A stretch of 64,000 bases of DNA from Capsulimonadaceae bacterium (lineage in GTDB: Bacteria; Armatimonadota; Armatimonadia; Armatimonadales; Capsulimonadaceae), in NCBI GenBank assembly GCA_031292625.1, contig JARLGU010000028.1:1-64000 (forward strand), read 5' to 3'. The position numbers and the translations under genes are program-made. Under the pieces are notes generated by a model. The model did not search any database, had not been told where the DNA came from, and saw only the letters and a list, made by a program, of their open reading frames with translations. Below are positions 8,971 to 17,693 of the stretch, piece by piece. Position 1 is the stretch's first letter. Each line of letters opens with the position of its first letter.

Positions 8971-9951
8971 ATGAGTACATGGATGCAAAAATCGCTGCCG
9001 ATGCTTGCCTTTCTAGTCGCGGCAGGCGCGGCATGCGCCGACCAGACCGTACTGAGCGGCTTTGACGGCGGAAATCTCTATTCGAACCCGGACACGGCCG
9101 CAACCCAGTCTACTGGTCCCGTTACGTCGTCCACGGTCGACGCTGACGCGTCGACACAAGGGAACATGGTCTTTCCGACGATTTCGACCGACGCATGGCG
9201 CTACTTTGCGCCCGACAAGACGTCCACGATGACTATCGAGAACGGCGCGGCACGGATCGACATGAAGAGTATTACCGTCGAGGACTGGAAGTACCAGATC
9301 GGCCAGCAAAATCTGGCCTTCAAGGAAGGTCAAGCCTACAAGTTGTCCTTTCGCGCGAAGGCCGACGCCGCGCGGCCGATTAGCGTCAACGCGCAGATCG
9401 TCGGAGGCGATTGGCATGACATCGGCTTCGGCGCTCAGCCGGACCTCACCACGGATTGGCAATCGTTCAGCTACACATTCTCTCCCAAGAATGTCACGGA
9501 CAACGCGCAGCTCGTGTTCATGGTCGGGCAAAAGCCGGGCACGGTGTGGATCACGGACGTGGTCCTGACGCCGGTAGACGCGTCCACGGCAATCGCAATC
9601 CCGAAAACGGCGACGCGGGTCGATATCGCCAGCACGGTGGGCGGCCTCTACGATGTCCAGCTCAGCAGCAAAACGCTCTCGATCACCAACGGTAAAACCT
9701 ACCGGATCACCTTCACAGCCAAGTCCAGCACAATGCGCCAAGCCGACGCGGCCCTGCGCATTACACAGCCCGACTGGCACAAGGTTGGAGACTATCAGTC
9801 AGGCTTCCTGGCGGGCCCAATCTGGCGAAGCTATTCGTTCACGGTTAAGGCCACGCAAAGCGGCGGCAGCGACAACGTCCTTGCGTTCGCGCTCGGACCG
9901 GCCAAGGGATCGGTCTGGCTTGCGGATGTGCAGGTCGTTCAAGCCAACTGA
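8971..9951 (+). CDS. Exported protein with two CBM4/9-like carbohydrate-binding modules
   Basis: 326 residues. Signal peptide of about 23 residues ending CADQ. Then two beta-sandwich repeats, each ending in a strand of the form GTVWITDVVL or GSVWLADVQV. Inner motifs are YKLSFRAKADA, DWHDIGF, WQSFSYTFSP in the first and YRITFTAKSS, DWHKVGDY, WRSYSFTVKA in the second. This pattern is that of CBM_4_9-type modules. No catalytic domain is present, so it is probably an accessory binding protein for the GH5 enzyme encoded 18 bp upstream. AGAAGGGA precedes the start. A strong hairpin follows in the convergent gap. Confidence 0.8.
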   Translation: MSTWMQKSLPMLAFLVAAGAACADQTVLSGFDGGNLYSNPDTAATQSTGPVTSSTVDADASTQGNMVFPTISTDAWRYFAPDKTSTMTIENGAARIDMKSITVEDWKYQIGQQNLAFKEGQAYKLSFRAKADAARPISVNAQIVGGDWHDIGFGAQPDLTTDWQSFSYTFSPKNVTDNAQLVFMVGQKPGTVWITDVVLTPVDASTAIAIPKTATRVDIASTVGGLYDVQLSSKTLSITNGKTYRITFTAKSSTMRQADAALRITQPDWHKVGDYQSGFLAGPIWRSYSFTVKATQSGGSDNVLAFALGPAKGSVWLADVQVVQAN

Positions 9952-9986
9952 AGAATTCGTCCGCGACGTCAATTGCGCCTGACACA

Positions 9987-10033
9987 ATCCAGGGCCGGTT
10001 CCGCGTTTTATCGCACGGCAACCGGCCCTGGAT
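9987..10033. terminator. Hairpin between convergent genes
   Basis: Perfect 14-bp stem ATCCAGGGCCGGTT / AACCGGCCCTGGAT with a 19-base loop. It lacks a clear T tract on either strand, so it may act as a bidirectional attenuator rather than a full intrinsic terminator. Confidence 0.5.
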
Positions 10034-10108
10034 CGCATCTTGGCGTCCACGCGCAATTCTCCGTAATCGAGTTGCGCCGCATCCATCAACGCGCCGCTGA
10101 AATCGTCG

Positions 10109-11020
10109 TCAATATGTGCTGAACGTCGCCGCAATCGTCGAGCCGCTGCACGAGCTGACATCCGATGACGCTGCCGTCCACGCGTTGTATCCAAGGGCTG
10201 GGATGAGCGTCCAGTTCGCCCCGCAACTGCCAAGAGCGGGATTGCTGTAACCGGCGGAGACCGTTGTCGCGCTCAACCATTTGGCGTGGCCGTCCGCCAT
10301 CACGTAATTTGCGCCGGTCTGGTGATAGGGGCTCGGGGCAAAGCTCAGGGAAACGGCAACAGATGTCCCGCTCGGGAAATAGCCTCGCACGTACCCCGTC
10401 GCATAAACGAGCGTTGCGCCGACGCCAGCGCCGTTTGGGCTGTTCGATGCGACGATGCCGGTTCCTGTCGGAGAATTGCCTACGTAGCTGCCCGGCCCGA
10501 CGTACTGGTCATCCGGACACTTGCCGTTGGCAGCCCACATGTACTGCGGCAGCGACAAATCGACGACACTTCCGCCCGTTCCGTTGTTGGCTCCGTACGT
10601 CTCAAAGAAGACCACTGTCTTAGCCGGATTGTTCAGCTTAGAACAGTTGAGGGCATCGTTCGGAGCGGGACTGCCGGATTTAATTGCGAAGTTTGAGTTG
10701 TATCCGTAAGATGTAAAGTCGAGGGCGTTCGTGTCGTCAGGACAGATAAAACTCTTTGTCGACTTAACGTAAGGATAGAGCTGACCGGCCCATCCCGTTC
10801 CATTGCCCCAACCATCAACGCCGTTGACGAACTTTTCGTCGTTGTCCTGCAGGTACTGCATGAGAGCAAGGCCGATCTGCTTCTCGTTGCTAAGGCACGC
10901 CGTCCCTCTCGCCTTTTCGCGAGCCTGAGCGAACACGGGAAACAAAATTGCAGCTAAAATTGCAATAATAGCAATAACTACTAATAGCTCGATAAGCGTA
11001 AATCCAGATCTCCGTTGCAT
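10109..11020 (-). CDS. DUF1559 pseudopilin-like protein
   Basis: 303 residues. MQRRSG is followed by [20 protein letters not shown] and [16 protein letters not shown]. This is the only copy here with Gly at position -1 of the prepilin-peptidase site; the other seven have Ala. Middle motifs are [14 protein letters not shown] and YGYNSN; C-terminal MADGHAKWL. The start at 11020 is chosen because GGAGG stands upstream. It has its own promoter and a variant LacI-type palindrome. It lies downstream of, and in the same direction as, the GH42/agarase-like gene at 11169, and may supply that cassette with a second pseudopilin. Confidence 0.92.
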   Translation of the reverse strand: MQRRSGFTLIELLVVIAIIAILAAILFPVFAQAREKARGTACLSNEKQIGLALMQYLQDNDEKFVNGVDGWGNGTGWAGQLYPYVKSTKSFICPDDTNALDFTSYGYNSNFAIKSGSPAPNDALNCSKLNNPAKTVVFFETYGANNGTGGSVVDLSLPQYMWAANGKCPDDQYVGPGSYVGNSPTGTGIVASNSPNGAGVGATLVYATGYVRGYFPSGTSVAVSLSFAPSPYHQTGANYVMADGHAKWLSATTVSAGYSNPALGSCGANWTLIPALGYNAWTAASSDVSSCSGSTIAATFSTY

Positions 11021-11059
11021 GCCCTGCCTCCTTACGCAATCGCGGCTCCGTACGAACCT

Positions 11060-11105
11060 GAGCAAGCGTTTGTGCTATTCTATCATGGGCAGGCAGGCGT
11101 GTCAA
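11060..11105 (-). promoter_or_regulatory. Promoter with variant LacI-type operator
   Basis: Reading the minus strand: TTGACA (11100-11105), a 17-bp spacer and TAGAAT (11077-11082). The palindrome GAGCAAGCGTTTGTGC lies at 11060-11075. It keeps the 16-bp length, the central CG and the inner AA/TT of the other operators but has different outer bases, so a related regulator may read it. Confidence 0.7.
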
Positions 11106-11168
11106 TGGGATTTCTTTCAGGGGATTTCTTTCAGGGGAGATACGCGCTAGGCTCCCTGGCTTATGGGA

Positions 11169-13619
11169 TTACTTCTTGAACTGCCCTCTCCACTGCGAAT
11201 CCAACCATTCGTGGGCTGCAGCGATCCCGTTCGCAAAGCCCAATCGCGGTTCGCCGTTCGAATCGACGATCCCCCAGGCCTGCCGTTCAGAATCGGCGAG
11301 ATCCTGCCACCCGAAGTGGATGGCACCGACGACAAAGGGCAGGCCGCAAAGTTGCCTTATTACCTTGAAGTAACCGTCTCCCTGGTCGGCATATGTTCGA
11401 AACGAAACTACGCTGCCGGGCAAGTTTGCCTCGTACGACGCGCTTCCCCACTCGCTAATGATCATCGGTTTTCCCGTAATAGCATAGACGTGTTTCATCG
11501 CGGCAAGTTGATCATCCGAAAAACATGTCTGCCCGGGATCCCAGACGGGATATGCATTCCAGGAAATAATATCGTAATCCTTCCAGGCAGCGACGATCTC
11601 GTCGCTTGGCGTGGCGTAGGCGGCAAATCTGTTCGTGCAAATCAGTTTGCCGGGCATGACCTCGCGTAGCACGCCCAGCATGTACGAGGCATAGACTTGC
11701 ATTGCATGGACCTCGAAATCATAGAAGTCCTGCACAAATGCAGGCTTAACGTTCGACTCCGGTGCCCCCGACTGCTCAATGCCATGGACCAATGCCTGGG
11801 GGTTGGGTTTGTCGACCAGAATTGCGGTGAAGGATTTATGGTAGCGGCTCGTCTTCGTACCGTACCAGGCCGTGTTGAGGCTGGCGATGTTGCCACGGTA
11901 GCGGTCCATAAGCCAGCGAACAAACTCTTTTCCACAGGCCTGGGAGTACACGTAGCCGATGAGCGATTTGAATCGGATATTTTGCGTTGAGCCGAGCCAC
12001 ATTTCGTTGTTAACGAACACCCCAATCAGGTTAGGGTCCTCGTTCCAGATTCGGGCGCGCTTGGCGGCCATGGTCTTGTAGAATTCGCGCCAAGCGGGAT
12101 CGAATGGATCGGGCATGCCAGCGTACTCCGTGCCTGACGCATCGGACATACAAGCGCCCTTCGGGGCACCGGGATTGAAGTACTGTAGCTCGGTCAGACC
12201 GTCTATTTTCGCCGCATCAAAGACTTTGCCAAACGTTGCCGCGACTGCCATCGTGTTGTAGCCGAGTTGTTTCTGTTTCGCAACGGCGTCTGCGGCCCAT
12301 TGCTCTTCACTCGGCCAGACCGATCGCTGCGATCGATAGTAACCGTAGTTCTCATGGATGAGGGATACGACTTGATCGCCCAGCGCGAAGAAGGGCCGTC
12401 CACTCGGCGAGCGGACAAACCATCGGTTTCCGTATTCCGGGAACTGCGCCGTCGTCCATTTTCCGGTCGTGACTTGCGGGACCAGCGGCGTCGCCCGCAA
12501 CACCACATGAGGCCATGGTGCGGCGCTGCGCTTATAGGAAGATAGACGCCACGTATCTGGAACGCGCAGTGGATAGATGTCCGCCAAAGTGCCGCCGCGA
12601 AACGAATCGTTCCGCGAGTCGAGGAGCGGCTGAATATTTACCTTAGCGCCAGCGTCCGAACACGTCCAGTTCGCATCTGATACGATGACACTGCGGCTGC
12701 CATCTCCCTCACGCCAGCCGGCGGCTAATGCGACCATGCATTGACCCGGCGCCCTGACCGTCAAGATATTGTCGCCTGCATTGAGGCCGGTCAGCGTCAC
12801 TTCCTCGGATGTCTTCCACGGCGCTGTCAGTTCGGGCCAAAGCGTATCGCTGGCACGCTGAGAGCTTGAGGACACTAGCTCCGTTCCATTTAAGTTAACC
12901 GTTACTCGTCTGTCAGCTAAAATCTGAATCCATGCGGCTGATGCGTCCTTGCCTACCGTAAAATGGCGTGCGAGCGAATAGAGGTCGTTGCTGTCGCCGG
13001 GAACGCTCAGGTACGACGGCACAACGAGAGGACCGTAGGGAGACGGGAGCTTCAACAGTTTTGCTCCGCGCAGAATCCACTCTCCGCCGCTCTTAAAGAG
13101 CATCCGTATTCCGACGCCAGTCACCTGACCGCTTTCACGAAGTCGCCATTCGTCACCGCCAATCATATCAGCGAAGCGCCACTGAACAGTGGTTGGTTTT
13201 CCTACCGTTGGGCTCAAGTGCGTTACATATTCCTTGGAGTTCTGACCGATCCAGAGCGACAGTCGGACTTCGATCGGTTCCTGCTTCTCAGGGATGAAAT
13301 ACGTGAACAACACAGCGTCATCCGTTGCGTCTCCAGTAACATTAAACCGAACTCCGGGATGCCCGAGGCCGGAGTTTCTCGATATCGCCGCGCCAGATGC
13401 AATGTTTGGTGTCACTATGTCGCCCTTCGCTTGCGGTGTGGGCTGAAACGACGAGGCAGAAGATCCTGGCCATTCGACGAGAAGTCGAGGTACGGTCACG
13501 GTTTCCTGCCTATATATCCGTCCGTCACATGTCGCAGGCTTCAATACAGCGAGCAGAAGGACACCTAAAAGGAAGACAGTTACAACTGAAAAACAATATT
13601 TCTGGTCAAACGCAAACAT
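11169..13619 (-). CDS. Large exported glycoside hydrolase (GH42/agarase-like TIM barrel)
   Basis: 816 residues with an N-terminal hydrophobic signal or anchor (VVTVFLLGVLLLAVL). About residues 40-400 form beta-sandwich modules of the type that precede agarases and beta-galactosidases. The catalytic barrel begins near GRPFFALGDQ. VNNEMWLG gives the probable acid/base E539 and MIISEWGSA the probable nucleophile E723, the clan GH-A arrangement. The exact family is not certain; GH42-like or agarase-like is the closest I can say. AAGGAACG precedes the ATG. The DUF1559 gene at 13701-14507 lies 81 bp upstream and the GntR/LacI regulator before it, so the three probably form one operon. Confidence 0.78.
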   Translation of the reverse strand: MFAFDQKYCFSVVTVFLLGVLLLAVLKPATCDGRIYRQETVTVPRLLVEWPGSSASSFQPTPQAKGDIVTPNIASGAAISRNSGLGHPGVRFNVTGDATDDAVLFTYFIPEKQEPIEVRLSLWIGQNSKEYVTHLSPTVGKPTTVQWRFADMIGGDEWRLRESGQVTGVGIRMLFKSGGEWILRGAKLLKLPSPYGPLVVPSYLSVPGDSNDLYSLARHFTVGKDASAAWIQILADRRVTVNLNGTELVSSSSQRASDTLWPELTAPWKTSEEVTLTGLNAGDNILTVRAPGQCMVALAAGWREGDGSRSVIVSDANWTCSDAGAKVNIQPLLDSRNDSFRGGTLADIYPLRVPDTWRLSSYKRSAAPWPHVVLRATPLVPQVTTGKWTTAQFPEYGNRWFVRSPSGRPFFALGDQVVSLIHENYGYYRSQRSVWPSEEQWAADAVAKQKQLGYNTMAVAATFGKVFDAAKIDGLTELQYFNPGAPKGACMSDASGTEYAGMPDPFDPAWREFYKTMAAKRARIWNEDPNLIGVFVNNEMWLGSTQNIRFKSLIGYVYSQACGKEFVRWLMDRYRGNIASLNTAWYGTKTSRYHKSFTAILVDKPNPQALVHGIEQSGAPESNVKPAFVQDFYDFEVHAMQVYASYMLGVLREVMPGKLICTNRFAAYATPSDEIVAAWKDYDIISWNAYPVWDPGQTCFSDDQLAAMKHVYAITGKPMIISEWGSASYEANLPGSVVSFRTYADQGDGYFKVIRQLCGLPFVVGAIHFGWQDLADSERQAWGIVDSNGEPRLGFANGIAAAHEWLDSQWRGQFKK

Positions 13620-13700
13620 GTATCGTTCCTTCTTGCACCATACAGGTGCACATCCTCAGATTCGCGCGGCTGAGGAGGTGTACCTAAGGCAGACAGTCCT

Positions 13701-14507
13701 CTAGTAGTACGCGTTCGGCGTACCGAGCGCGTTGTCATCGGGGTAGTAGTTTAGCTGATTCGATTGCGGACCAACATTGCTGGCATATCCCCACGGCTGC
13801 ATACAAGGGAGGGCCTGGTTCGCATTGTTGTTTACTCCCAACATGCCGTAAGTAGCCGAGAACCACTTGACATGCCCGTCAGCCAGAGCATAGTTGCAAC
13901 CCCCAGAGTGGCGTATTGCCGCAATCGATGCGTCGCATGCCGGAACGCCGGAATTGCTCGCTTCTCCGACCAGATACCGCGCTGTAACCCACGTGCTCGT
14001 CACGGCCCCTTGCGACGAAATGCCAAAGATCAAGCAGGCACCGCCTTTACCACTCAAGCTCCCTGCGTTGTTCCCTCCTAACGCGTCGGCAAAAAGAACG
14101 GTTGACGACGGATACGGGATCGTCGAAATGTTACGAGGGGGATTATTCGCGTTACCGAAATCCGTGGCTACATTCCAGTTATAGGTGTAGTCGAGCGCAC
14201 TTCCTGCTATAGATTGGCTGGGGCACGCGAACACGGTCGCGGTCTTAATATAGGGATAAACACAATAGCACCAGTTCCATACCGCTACCGTTGACGATGG
14301 ATTCATGCGGGTCGGGACTGCCATTTCATCATAATCCTGGGAATACTGAATGGCAGCCATAATGATCTGTTTGAGGTTGTTTGCACACGTCGATTGTCGC
14401 GCCTTCTCTCGTGCGCTCGCAAACACCGGAAACAGTATTGCTGCTAGTATCGCAATTATAGCAATAACAACTAATAGCTCAATAAGTGTAAATGCATTCC
14501 TTCTCAT
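13701..14507 (-). CDS. DUF1559 pseudopilin-like protein
   Basis: 268 residues. MRRNA is followed by [20 protein letters not shown] and [16 protein letters not shown]. Middle motifs are QYSQDYDE and FACPSQ; C-terminal LADGHVKWF. The start at 14507 is preferred because AAGGAG lies seven bases upstream, although Met codons just before it are in frame. Membrane-helix codons are strikingly AT-rich. It is the middle gene of the order regulator, pseudopilin, glycosidase. Confidence 0.9.
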   Translation of the reverse strand: MRRNAFTLIELLVVIAIIAILAAILFPVFASAREKARQSTCANNLKQIIMAAIQYSQDYDEMAVPTRMNPSSTVAVWNWCYCVYPYIKTATVFACPSQSIAGSALDYTYNWNVATDFGNANNPPRNISTIPYPSSTVLFADALGGNNAGSLSGKGGACLIFGISSQGAVTSTWVTARYLVGEASNSGVPACDASIAAIRHSGGCNYALADGHVKWFSATYGMLGVNNNANQALPCMQPWGYASNVGPQSNQLNYYPDDNALGTPNAYY

Positions 14508-14571
14508 AGCCATTCTCCTTCTCATGATTATCGTGCTTGCATTCAAAGACCAAGCCGCGCGCTTTGCCCGT

Positions 14572-15684
14572 TCACAAAGGAACCGCGCCATCTTTTGTCA
14601 AAGCTGCGGGCCCGCTTGCAGGAGCCGCGACCGACTGCCGCTCGATCAGAAAGGGCTGAACAATACGCAAGAGATCACTCGACGAATTCGATCCTTTCGC
14701 GCTCGCAGAAAGCAGTTCCAAAGCGTACGTCACGTGCAAGTCGATGTCCAACTGGACCACAGTAACCGGCGGTTGAGCGAATTTCATCTGTGGATAGTCC
14801 CCGCTGCACACGAGCGAGAGGTCCCGTGGAATTCTCAAACCTTCCGCATTGCACGCCGCCAACGTTCCCTGCGCAAACTCATTGGTCAAGCAGAGCAACG
14901 CGGTGGGGCGATCGGCCTTGTGCGATTGAAAATAAGCGCGAAGAACCTCGTACGTACGGCCTATAGAGCACTCGGCATGCTTCTCAGCAATTCCAATCAG
15001 GCGACGGTCGAGCGTTTGAGGGCTTTCCCCGGAAAAGCAAGACCGCCAACTAGCAATTTGTGTCCGGCTTACATAGGTGTCTTCCAAGCCTGTGACCAAT
15101 CCGATTTCCCGGTGTCCCGCCGATTTCAAATGGTCGATTGCCATACGAATTGCAGTCATATCGTCCGCCATAACGGAAGGCACTCCGAAATGATCCATCC
15201 GGTTGCCGATAACCACCGCGCTTCCCTTCGCTGATTTGAGCGCTTCGCCAAGATCGCCTTTCAAGTAAAATTCATCAACGAAAACGAGAGCAGGTGTTCC
15301 TGAGTGAATCACTCTGCAGGCCGTTTGCTCGTGTCCGGGAGACAGATACATAAAATCCACCCGCCAGTTCAATTGTTCCGCATTCTCTTGAAGGATCCGG
15401 AGAATCTCACGACCATACTGGGTCTCTCGCGCCGTACTCATTATCAGGGTGATGCGCTTTATTGACTGCGAGGATGCGTTCGCCCGTATATACGCCCCAG
15501 AACCAGGGCGCCGCTCGACGAGACCTTCTTCGACAAGCTCCGTAACCGCTCTGCGAGCCGTCACGGAACTGACCCCGAACATTACTGCCAGATCGCGCTC
15601 CGCCGGCAACCGCCCGCGCTGCGGATAGCGTCCGCATTCAATGCCTTCCTTGAGTTTCGTTTTGATTGTTTGATATTTTATCAT
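14572..15684 (-). CDS. GntR/LacI-type chimeric regulator (AraR-like)
   Basis: 370 residues. An N-terminal GntR winged helix ([15 protein letters not shown]...[17 protein letters not shown] followed by [20 protein letters not shown]) is joined to a LacI-type periplasmic-binding-like sensor. The sensor carries [26 protein letters not shown] and [21 protein letters not shown]. This is the AraR plan: a cytoplasmic sugar-sensing repressor. The ATG at 15684 is chosen because the HTH starts straight after it; a TTG at 15720 is in frame but lies inside the inverted repeat. No clear ribosome-binding site. It is the first gene of the operon ending with the 816-residue glycosidase, and probably regulates itself through the repeat at 15721-15746. 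Confidence 0.88.
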   Translation of the reverse strand: MIKYQTIKTKLKEGIECGRYPQRGRLPAERDLAVMFGVSSVTARRAVTELVEEGLVERRPGSGAYIRANASSQSIKRITLIMSTARETQYGREILRILQENAEQLNWRVDFMYLSPGHEQTACRVIHSGTPALVFVDEFYLKGDLGEALKSAKGSAVVIGNRMDHFGVPSVMADDMTAIRMAIDHLKSAGHREIGLVTGLEDTYVSRTQIASWRSCFSGESPQTLDRRLIGIAEKHAECSIGRTYEVLRAYFQSHKADRPTALLCLTNEFAQGTLAACNAEGLRIPRDLSLVCSGDYPQMKFAQPPVTVVQLDIDLHVTYALELLSASAKGSNSSSDLLRIVQPFLIERQSVAAPASGPAALTKDGAVPL

Positions 15685-15720
15685 TGCAAAAGATGGAGCC
15701 GCCGATATCTTGCACACCAA

Positions 15721-15784
15721 TGCACTTGCAATTCTGCATTAGTGCAATTTGAACAAGTATAGCACATGCGAATTGTGGCGTCAA
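15721..15784 (-). promoter_or_regulatory. Promoter and inverted-repeat operator of the AraR-like regulator
   Basis: On the minus strand: TTGACG (15779-15784), a 17-bp spacer and TATACT (15756-15761). An inverted repeat with perfect TGCACT / AGTGCA arms spans 15721-15746, just downstream of the start point. Its size and place fit an autoregulatory GntR-family operator. Confidence 0.7.
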
Positions 15785-15806
15785 GAGGAATTATTTGCAG
15801 GGGTTA

Positions 15807-17525
15807 TTAGGCCGCCGGACCCGTGAACGTTTGCACGGACTCGAAATCAAGCAACATTTGCTCTTTTCCGAAGGCCAGCTTGACTGTTTTCGAGCCCCAA
15901 TCCGCCTGCAGGTACGGCGAATCGTACGCAGCGTAATCCAGCTCGATGGCCTGGCCGTTCACCAGGCGTATTCCGCTGGCGGCAAGGGTCAGAACGCCTT
16001 CGACCGGCGACGCGTATTCCAGCGTAAGCGATGCGCGATTGAAACGGACGTCGCCGCCGCGCGCCTCGTCGCGGAACGCTCCGAAGCTGGCGCACTGCGC
16101 GGCGCGGTTCGCGGTGCAAATGACGCCGTATCCTCCCAGACTGGACGGCGAGCGCACTTCGCGATTTGCCCACTCGCCTTCCGTCACCCACTGGTAGCCA
16201 TCCACGAGAAGGAGGCCCGCGTAGGCGTCTCCCGACCGCACGAAGATCCAGCCTTCCTCCTCGACAAACTCATCGAATTCCGCGCGCGGGACAAACGCGT
16301 GGATGTACGGCAGAGGGTCGTCCACAGCGGGGGCATGCAGCCCGAGGAGGGTCGATCCTGCCTGCAGATATCGTCCGCACCCGCATCGCTGATCGCCGGT
16401 CCAGTGGTTGTGCTGGTCGAAGTTGCCGGGATGATGCGTGAACAGACGCGCCTTCGGGCTCGCCGCGAACGTCAGGTCCCAGTCGTGCTGCTGATGGAAC
16501 GCATAGCCTGCAGTTGACGCGGAGGCCGTTTGAGGATAGGCGTCCTGATGTTGGACGCAGCCAAGGAGATACTCAGGGGTCCATTGCGAGATCTTCCGGA
16601 TACTTTCTTCCATCGGCTGCGCGGGACGAACATCGCTCATATTGTGCAGGTGCTTGCGCTCGCGATTGATGTACGGCTCTGCTCGTTCCCGGGCGATGCG
16701 CACGACGAGCGCCTCGGGCTCAAACGTTGTCGTGACAAGCTGCACGGAGACATCGTTGCTGAATATCTCCGCGGGAACATTGTCAAAGTAAAGATGCTGG
16801 AGCACGATCGAGGCGGTTGCCGTATGGTCGGTAGCATTGCCGGGATATATCCGGCCCATCGCGCCGCCGTGATAACCGCCGCACGAATCGACCGCCATAT
16901 CCGCGAGCAGCACGTTGAGCGTCATCCGCGCAAGAGACTGCACCTCTTCGTCGGACGCGTACTCTTGCAGCGCGAGCAGCGCCTCAAAATCGGGCATCAG
17001 GTAGCACGACGAATCGAACTCCGCCCATCCGTGACCCGCGCGGTAGCGCAGAAACGCGGAGAGCCACTCACGGTCTTCGTGCATGAGCGCGTGCCCGGAC
17101 TTGGTCCAGGCGCTGAAAGTCTCGCCCGGCCATTCCTGTGCGGCGAGGTAGCGGCTGCTCCGAAACAGCAGGTGGTGGTTTTCGGAGTCATAGAAGCTCT
17201 GGAAATCGGTGGATAAGAAGAATCGCTTGATTGCGTCGCGTGCGACGGCGCTGATCGACGTCGCGTCACGAAGCGCGTAAATGGCGCATGCGAGGTTGAT
17301 CGAGGCAAAGTCCGGCTCGCCGCGCAGGTCGCGTCCGTGGGGATGCGGAAAGTCGAACCATGCTGCCGTTCTCACGATCTGGCGGTTCGCATCCTCCGTT
17401 CGCACGCCTGCGAAGAGCCGTGCCATCGCCCGGTTGGCGAAGATATCGTCGCCAGGCTGATCGATGCGTTGCGGAGCCGCCGTGGCATTAAGAAGCGCGT
17501 TGCGGCGTTGGATTAATGTGGTCAT
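15807..17525 (-). CDS. Putative cytoplasmic toroid-type carbohydrate enzyme
   Basis: 572 residues with no signal peptide. The N-terminal two thirds are helical (INLACAIYALRD, AISAVARDAIKRF-type helices, SSCYLMPDFEALLALQEY). The C-terminal part is beta-rich (YAGLLLVDGYQWVTEGEWA, VEGVLTLAASGIRLVNG). This order of an alpha/alpha toroid followed by a beta-sandwich is seen in heparinase/alginate-lyase-like lyases and related glycosidases. I do not recognise a family signature and cannot name catalytic residues; HEDREW, GGYHGG and NATDHTA are the most conserved-looking spots. It stands between two carbohydrate cassettes. The start is the only good Met, without a clear ribosome-binding site. Confidence 0.55.
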   Translation of the reverse strand: MTTLIQRRNALLNATAAPQRIDQPGDDIFANRAMARLFAGVRTEDANRQIVRTAAWFDFPHPHGRDLRGEPDFASINLACAIYALRDATSISAVARDAIKRFFLSTDFQSFYDSENHHLLFRSSRYLAAQEWPGETFSAWTKSGHALMHEDREWLSAFLRYRAGHGWAEFDSSCYLMPDFEALLALQEYASDEEVQSLARMTLNVLLADMAVDSCGGYHGGAMGRIYPGNATDHTATASIVLQHLYFDNVPAEIFSNDVSVQLVTTTFEPEALVVRIARERAEPYINRERKHLHNMSDVRPAQPMEESIRKISQWTPEYLLGCVQHQDAYPQTASASTAGYAFHQQHDWDLTFAASPKARLFTHHPGNFDQHNHWTGDQRCGCGRYLQAGSTLLGLHAPAVDDPLPYIHAFVPRAEFDEFVEEEGWIFVRSGDAYAGLLLVDGYQWVTEGEWANREVRSPSSLGGYGVICTANRAAQCASFGAFRDEARGGDVRFNRASLTLEYASPVEGVLTLAASGIRLVNGQAIELDYAAYDSPYLQADWGSKTVKLAFGKEQMLLDFESVQTFTGPAA

Positions 17526-17575
17526 TTGTGTTTTGATTGGGGCCGGGGCAAAATGTTTCGAGCGCCATACGTATG

Positions 17576-17594
17576 TGCGTCATCATGATACGCA
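17576..17594. promoter_or_regulatory. Palindrome upstream of the toroid enzyme gene
   Basis: TGCGTCATCATGATACGCA, with perfect TGCGT / ACGCA arms, lies 51 bp before the start of the gene at 15807-17525. It has operator size, but no convincing -35/-10 pair can be matched with it. Confidence 0.3.
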
Positions 17595-17614
17595 TCTTCG
17601 TACCATGCGCCCAT

Positions 17615-17652
17615 TAAAAAGCCTACCTTCCCGCGACGCGAAAAGGTAGGCT
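17615..17652 (-). terminator. Rho-independent terminator of the GH51-like gene
   Basis: On the minus strand: 10-bp stem AGCCTACCTT / AAGGTAGGCT, a 13-base loop, then TTTTTAATGG. It lies 42 bp after the stop codon at 17694. Confidence 0.85.
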
Positions 17653-17693
17653 CCGAACCGATTTTTTCGCATTCCGAAACGGAATAAGCTCTC

